The notes under the pieces are model-generated. The model was not told the origin of the DNA, did no database searches, and worked only from the letters and a program-made list of their open reading frames with translations. Positions 61,577 to 64,000 of a DNA stretch of 64,000 nt are shown piece after piece. Position numbers and translations under genes: made by a program. The DNA is from Niabella pedocola (GTDB lineage: Bacteria; Bacteroidota; Bacteroidia; Chitinophagales; Chitinophagaceae). Location: positions 2,418,001 to 2,482,000 of the forward strand of contig NZ_JAJNEC010000005.1 of the NCBI RefSeq assembly GCF_021044425.1. Direction: 5' to 3'. Numbering within the stretch: position 1 is the first letter of the stretch; every line of letters begins with the position of its first letter.

Positions 61577-61632
61577 TTTCAGGTTTCAAGTTTTAAGTTC
61601 CAAGTTTCAGATTCCAGATTCCGCGCTCCAAA
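61577..61632 (+). repeat. tandem array of eight 7-bp units (TTTCAAG-type)
   Basis: Directly after the uppP stop: TTTCAGG, TTTCAAG, TTTTAAG, TTCCAAG, TTTCAGA, TTCCAGA, TTCCGCG, CTCCAAA at unbroken 7-bp period. Same class as the 38.9 and 40.5 kb arrays but with a TTTCAAG-leaning consensus. Confidence 0.8.
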
Positions 61633-61708
61633 AGCTGGTAGTTTTCAAAAAAAATGGGAAAATTATACGGCACTTTTTAAGCTCATTACCAGGTTGCTCA
61701 ATTCAAAG

Positions 61709-61716
61709 TAGCTTTG
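61709..61716 (+). promoter_or_regulatory. promoter -7 box of hemL
   Basis: TAGCTTTG is an exact TAnnTTTG match 33 bases before the ATG at 61750. Confidence 0.5.
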
Positions 61717-61749
61717 CGCGTTTACTATTGACCATTCACAATTCACATC

Positions 61750-63042
61750 ATGTATACATACGAATCCAGTAAAACATTATTCGAACGTGCACAGCAAAGC
61801 ATTCCCGGGGGAGTAAATTCTCCCGTGCGGGCTTTTAAAAGTGTGGGTGGCACGCCCGTTTTTTTTGAAAAAGCAACAGGTGCTTACCTGTACGATGTGC
61901 AGGGGCAACGCTATATCGATTATATCGCTTCCTGGGGCCCGATGATCCTGGGACACGGCTATGAGCCGGTAGTAAAAGCCATTCAGCAACAAGTGGAAAA
62001 AGCCACTTCTTTTGGTGCGCCTACGGAAATTGAGGTGGAAATGGCGGAACTGATCAAATCCATGGTGCCCAATGTAGACCTGATCCGTATGGTAAACAGC
62101 GGAACGGAAGCCTGCATGAGTGCGCTCCGGGTGGCCCGGGGCTATACCGGCCGCAATAAATTTATCAAGTTTGAAGGCTGTTACCATGGTCATGCGGACC
62201 CCTTCCTGGTAAAGGCGGGTAGCGGGGTGGCTACGTTTAACATACAAACCGTACCGGGGATCACTGCCGGTGCGGCCAATGATACATTGACCTGCGCATA
62301 TAACGATCTGGCAGCGGTGGAACGGCTGGTTCAGGAACATAAAGGAGAGATCGCTGCTATTATTGTAGAGCCGGTGGCGGGAAATATGGGTTGTATCATT
62401 CCGGAACCGGGTTTCCTGGAAGGGCTGCGCCGTATTTGCGATGAAGAAGGAATGGTATTGATCTTCGACGAAGTGATGAATGGCTTTCGCCTGGCACTGG
62501 GCGGGGCACAGGAGCGCCTGGGTATTGATGCAGACCTGGTAACATACGGTAAAGTGATCGGTGCAGGCATGCCGGTAGGAGCTTTTGGAGGAAAGCGTCC
62601 TATAATGGAAGTGGTAGCCCCGCTGGGTGGCGTATACCAGGCCGGTACGCTGAGTGGCAACCCGGTAGCGATGACGGCCGGACTTACCCTGTTAAAAGCG
62701 CTGAAAGAAACGCCTGAATTACTGGTAGAACTGGATGAAAAAACGATCTACCTGAAAGATGGGCTGGATGCAGTATTGAAGGCATGGGGGCAGCCCTATG
62801 TGATCAACCAGTTTGGCAGTATGATTAGTATACACTTCTCCGATCAGCCGGTGGTGAATTTTGCTACAGCGGCAGCTTCGGATCTTGCACGGTTCAACCG
62901 GTTTTTTCATGCATTGCTGAAACGGGGCATTTACCTGCCGCCTTCTGCCTTTGAAAGCTGGTTTTTGAACAATGCACTTACCAAGGACGACCTGGATGAA
63001 ACCATACGGGCGGTGAAAGAAAGCCTGGAAGAGATCGGCTGA
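61750..63042 (+). CDS. hemL: glutamate-1-semialdehyde 2,1-aminomutase
   Basis: 430 residues, class III PLP aminotransferase fold. Starts with the family block SIPGGVNSPVRAF, then MVNSGTEACMSALRVARG, FEGCYHGHAD, FDEVMNGFR and the PLP lysine K268 in TYGKVIGAGMPVGAFGG. It forms 5-aminolevulinate from glutamate-1-semialdehyde in the C5 haem/tetrapyrrole pathway. No other hem gene is adjacent. Confidence 0.96.
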   Translation: MYTYESSKTLFERAQQSIPGGVNSPVRAFKSVGGTPVFFEKATGAYLYDVQGQRYIDYIASWGPMILGHGYEPVVKAIQQQVEKATSFGAPTEIEVEMAELIKSMVPNVDLIRMVNSGTEACMSALRVARGYTGRNKFIKFEGCYHGHADPFLVKAGSGVATFNIQTVPGITAGAANDTLTCAYNDLAAVERLVQEHKGEIAAIIVEPVAGNMGCIIPEPGFLEGLRRICDEEGMVLIFDEVMNGFRLALGGAQERLGIDADLVTYGKVIGAGMPVGAFGGKRPIMEVVAPLGGVYQAGTLSGNPVAMTAGLTLLKALKETPELLVELDEKTIYLKDGLDAVLKAWGQPYVINQFGSMISIHFSDQPVVNFATAAASDLARFNRFFHALLKRGIYLPPSAFESWFLNNALTKDDLDETIRAVKESLEEIG

Positions 63043-63071
63043 TGCCGCGTTTGCGTGTAAATAAGCCGCCC

Positions 63072-63587
63072 TTACGCAGATATCATCGCATCAATCCGCT
63101 CCTTTTGCCGCAGGTGATGCCGTAAATGCATATCTGCAAACTGCAGCCATTCGGCGGCGCTGAAATATTGAAACCCGGGATGCAGCGTTTTACCACCTTT
63201 ATGACCGGCATTGCGGAACAGCTGATGTACGTTTTTGTTGAGGGCGGTTAGTTGTTGAAGGAGCTGCTCCTTATTGGTTGGCTGGGGAAGATTGATGTCG
63301 TTAAACGGATTCTCCAGCTGTTGGTTGGGAAAACTGTTGGCTGCAAACATAGCAGCAGCGGCCGGCGTCATTTTTTCATCGCTATATTTATCCGTTTCCA
63401 GCGCGGCCTTCATCTGCGACACATAAAATTCGGTATCACTAATCAGGTGTTTGTAAACCTGACCAAGCGACCAGCTTCCCGGAGCCGGCCGCCGTTGTAA
63501 CTGCTGAAGGGTATATGCATCGAGGTAGCCGATCCACAGCGTAATGCTGCTGTTGAATGCTGATAGTAATTTCGCAATGGATAACAT
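63072..63587 (-). CDS. DinB-family metal-binding protein
   Basis: 171 residues of the four-helix DinB/YfiT fold. PGSWSLGQVYKHLISDTEFY near residue 35 and FADMHLRHHLRQKERID near the C-terminus hold the likely metal-binding histidines. DinB-like proteins are often thiol-dependent transferases or detoxifying enzymes; the specific reaction is unknown. Convergent with hemL (29-bp gap without a clear terminator). Confidence 0.88.
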   Translation of the reverse strand: MLSIAKLLSAFNSSITLWIGYLDAYTLQQLQRRPAPGSWSLGQVYKHLISDTEFYVSQMKAALETDKYSDEKMTPAAAAMFAANSFPNQQLENPFNDINLPQPTNKEQLLQQLTALNKNVHQLFRNAGHKGGKTLHPGFQYFSAAEWLQFADMHLRHHLRQKERIDAMISA

Positions 63588-63650
63588 AGTATTACGAACT
63601 TACCAAATTCCGGTGGTATTTCGGAGACATGCGATGCTCCGGTAAAAGAC

Positions 63651-64000
63651 TTAAGGCCTCTGGAACCCGATCCGGTCGCGGTGTTCCCATTTTCGTTGGG
63701 CCGCTTTTTCATCCAGTAAATTTTCAATGGCGTCATAGATGGACGAAAGCTGTACATCGTGCTCGGTAATATGTTGCTGGATCTGTTTTAACTGCTCCCG
63801 TATATCACCCTGTTCAAGCACAATCCGCCGGATCTCTACAAATGCGCGCATAATGGCAATATTCATTTGAATGGCCTTGTCGCTGTTTAGCAAACCGCTT
63901 AACATGGCAATCCCTTGTTCGGTAAAAGCATAGGGCAGTGCCGTTCTGGGCCGTTTCCCGGGATATGTCATCACAATTTGTGATGACATACTTGTATTTT
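63651..64000 (-). CDS. ORF6N-domain protein (partial, cut by window edge)
   Basis: The 3' part of an ORF6N-type (KilA-N/phage antirepressor-related) gene. The frame stays open to the window end and the pattern SSQIVMTYP...PYAFTEQGIAMLSGLLNS is the middle of the ORF6N domain, so the ATG at 63989 is probably internal and the real start lies beyond 64000. The C-terminus (EQGDIREQLKQIQQHITEHD, DAIENLLDEKAAQRKWEHRD) is a coiled coil ending in GFQRP. Such proteins are found both in prophages and as chromosomal DNA-binding proteins; no other phage genes are visible here. Confidence 0.8.
   Translation of the reverse strand, partial: NTSMSSQIVMTYPGKRPRTALPYAFTEQGIAMLSGLLNSDKAIQMNIAIMRAFVEIRRIVLEQGDIREQLKQIQQHITEHDVQLSSIYDAIENLLDEKAAQRKWEHRDRIGFQRP

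Overview
The window looks like a chromosomal segment of a Bacteroidota bacterium, most likely Chitinophagaceae (Niabella/Chitinophaga-like). The basis is the ECF sigma/FecR/SusC/SusD cassette, many lipoproteins, STN and carboxypeptidase-regulatory domains on outer-membrane receptors, TIGR02757, DUF2911 and DUF3098 family proteins, and repeated promoter -7 boxes of the Bacteroidota form TAnnTTTG instead of TATAAT. No tRNA, rRNA, CRISPR array, transposase or integrase was found. This is core and niche-adaptation chromosome, not an obvious mobile island.

Layout. 1-8.9 kb: the start of a HAD nucleotidase, an LpxH-like phosphoesterase overlapping a glycosyltransferase, a TonB-receptor-like barrel, a SIMPL protein, and a TIGR02757 protein overlapping a Fic protein whose motif histidine is replaced. 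8.9-17 kb: a transsulfuration PLP enzyme, two tandem small secreted paralogues with duplicated promoters and possible gene debris between them, an operon of an ACP-phosphodiesterase-like gene with two DUF2911 genes, a thioredoxin-like protein, a small membrane protein, and a TPP-riboswitch operon of PnuT plus an acyl-CoA-dehydrogenase-like flavoprotein. 17-23 kb: SET protein, ObgE, GH78 alpha-L-rhamnosidase, SRPBCC/GyrI-like protein, MsrB. 23.4-33.6 kb: a complete regulated uptake locus: ECF sigma, FecR, STN-type SusC, SusD, a HExxH metallohydrolase lipoprotein and a DUF4302 lipoprotein, closed by a strong terminator. 33.6-49 kb: adenylate kinase, two small lipoproteins, an ABC ATPase with its membrane partner, an S41 protease, a TolB-propeller amidohydrolase, FeoB and a FUSC protein. 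49-64 kb: a LytS-type kinase, a TlpA-type thioredoxin and a LytTR regulator in one strand run, an orphan membrane protein, an M16 peptidase, a DUF937-OmpA protein, LeuRS, DUF3098, UppP, HemL, DinB and a cut-off ORF6N protein.

The most unusual structure is not a gene. Several gaps hold degenerate tandem repeats with an exact 7-bp period (about YTCAGNN). Two 9-10-unit arrays face each other between convergent genes at 40.5-40.6 kb and contain both stop codons. Three further perfect units lie in frame inside leuS. Other points worth checking are five genes whose -7 box sits 4-11 bases before the ATG (probably leaderless mRNAs), a uppP -7 box inside the loop of an apparent terminator, the altered Fic motif, and the flavoprotein coupled to the thiamine transporter. 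All calls come from reading the sequence; no database search was run.
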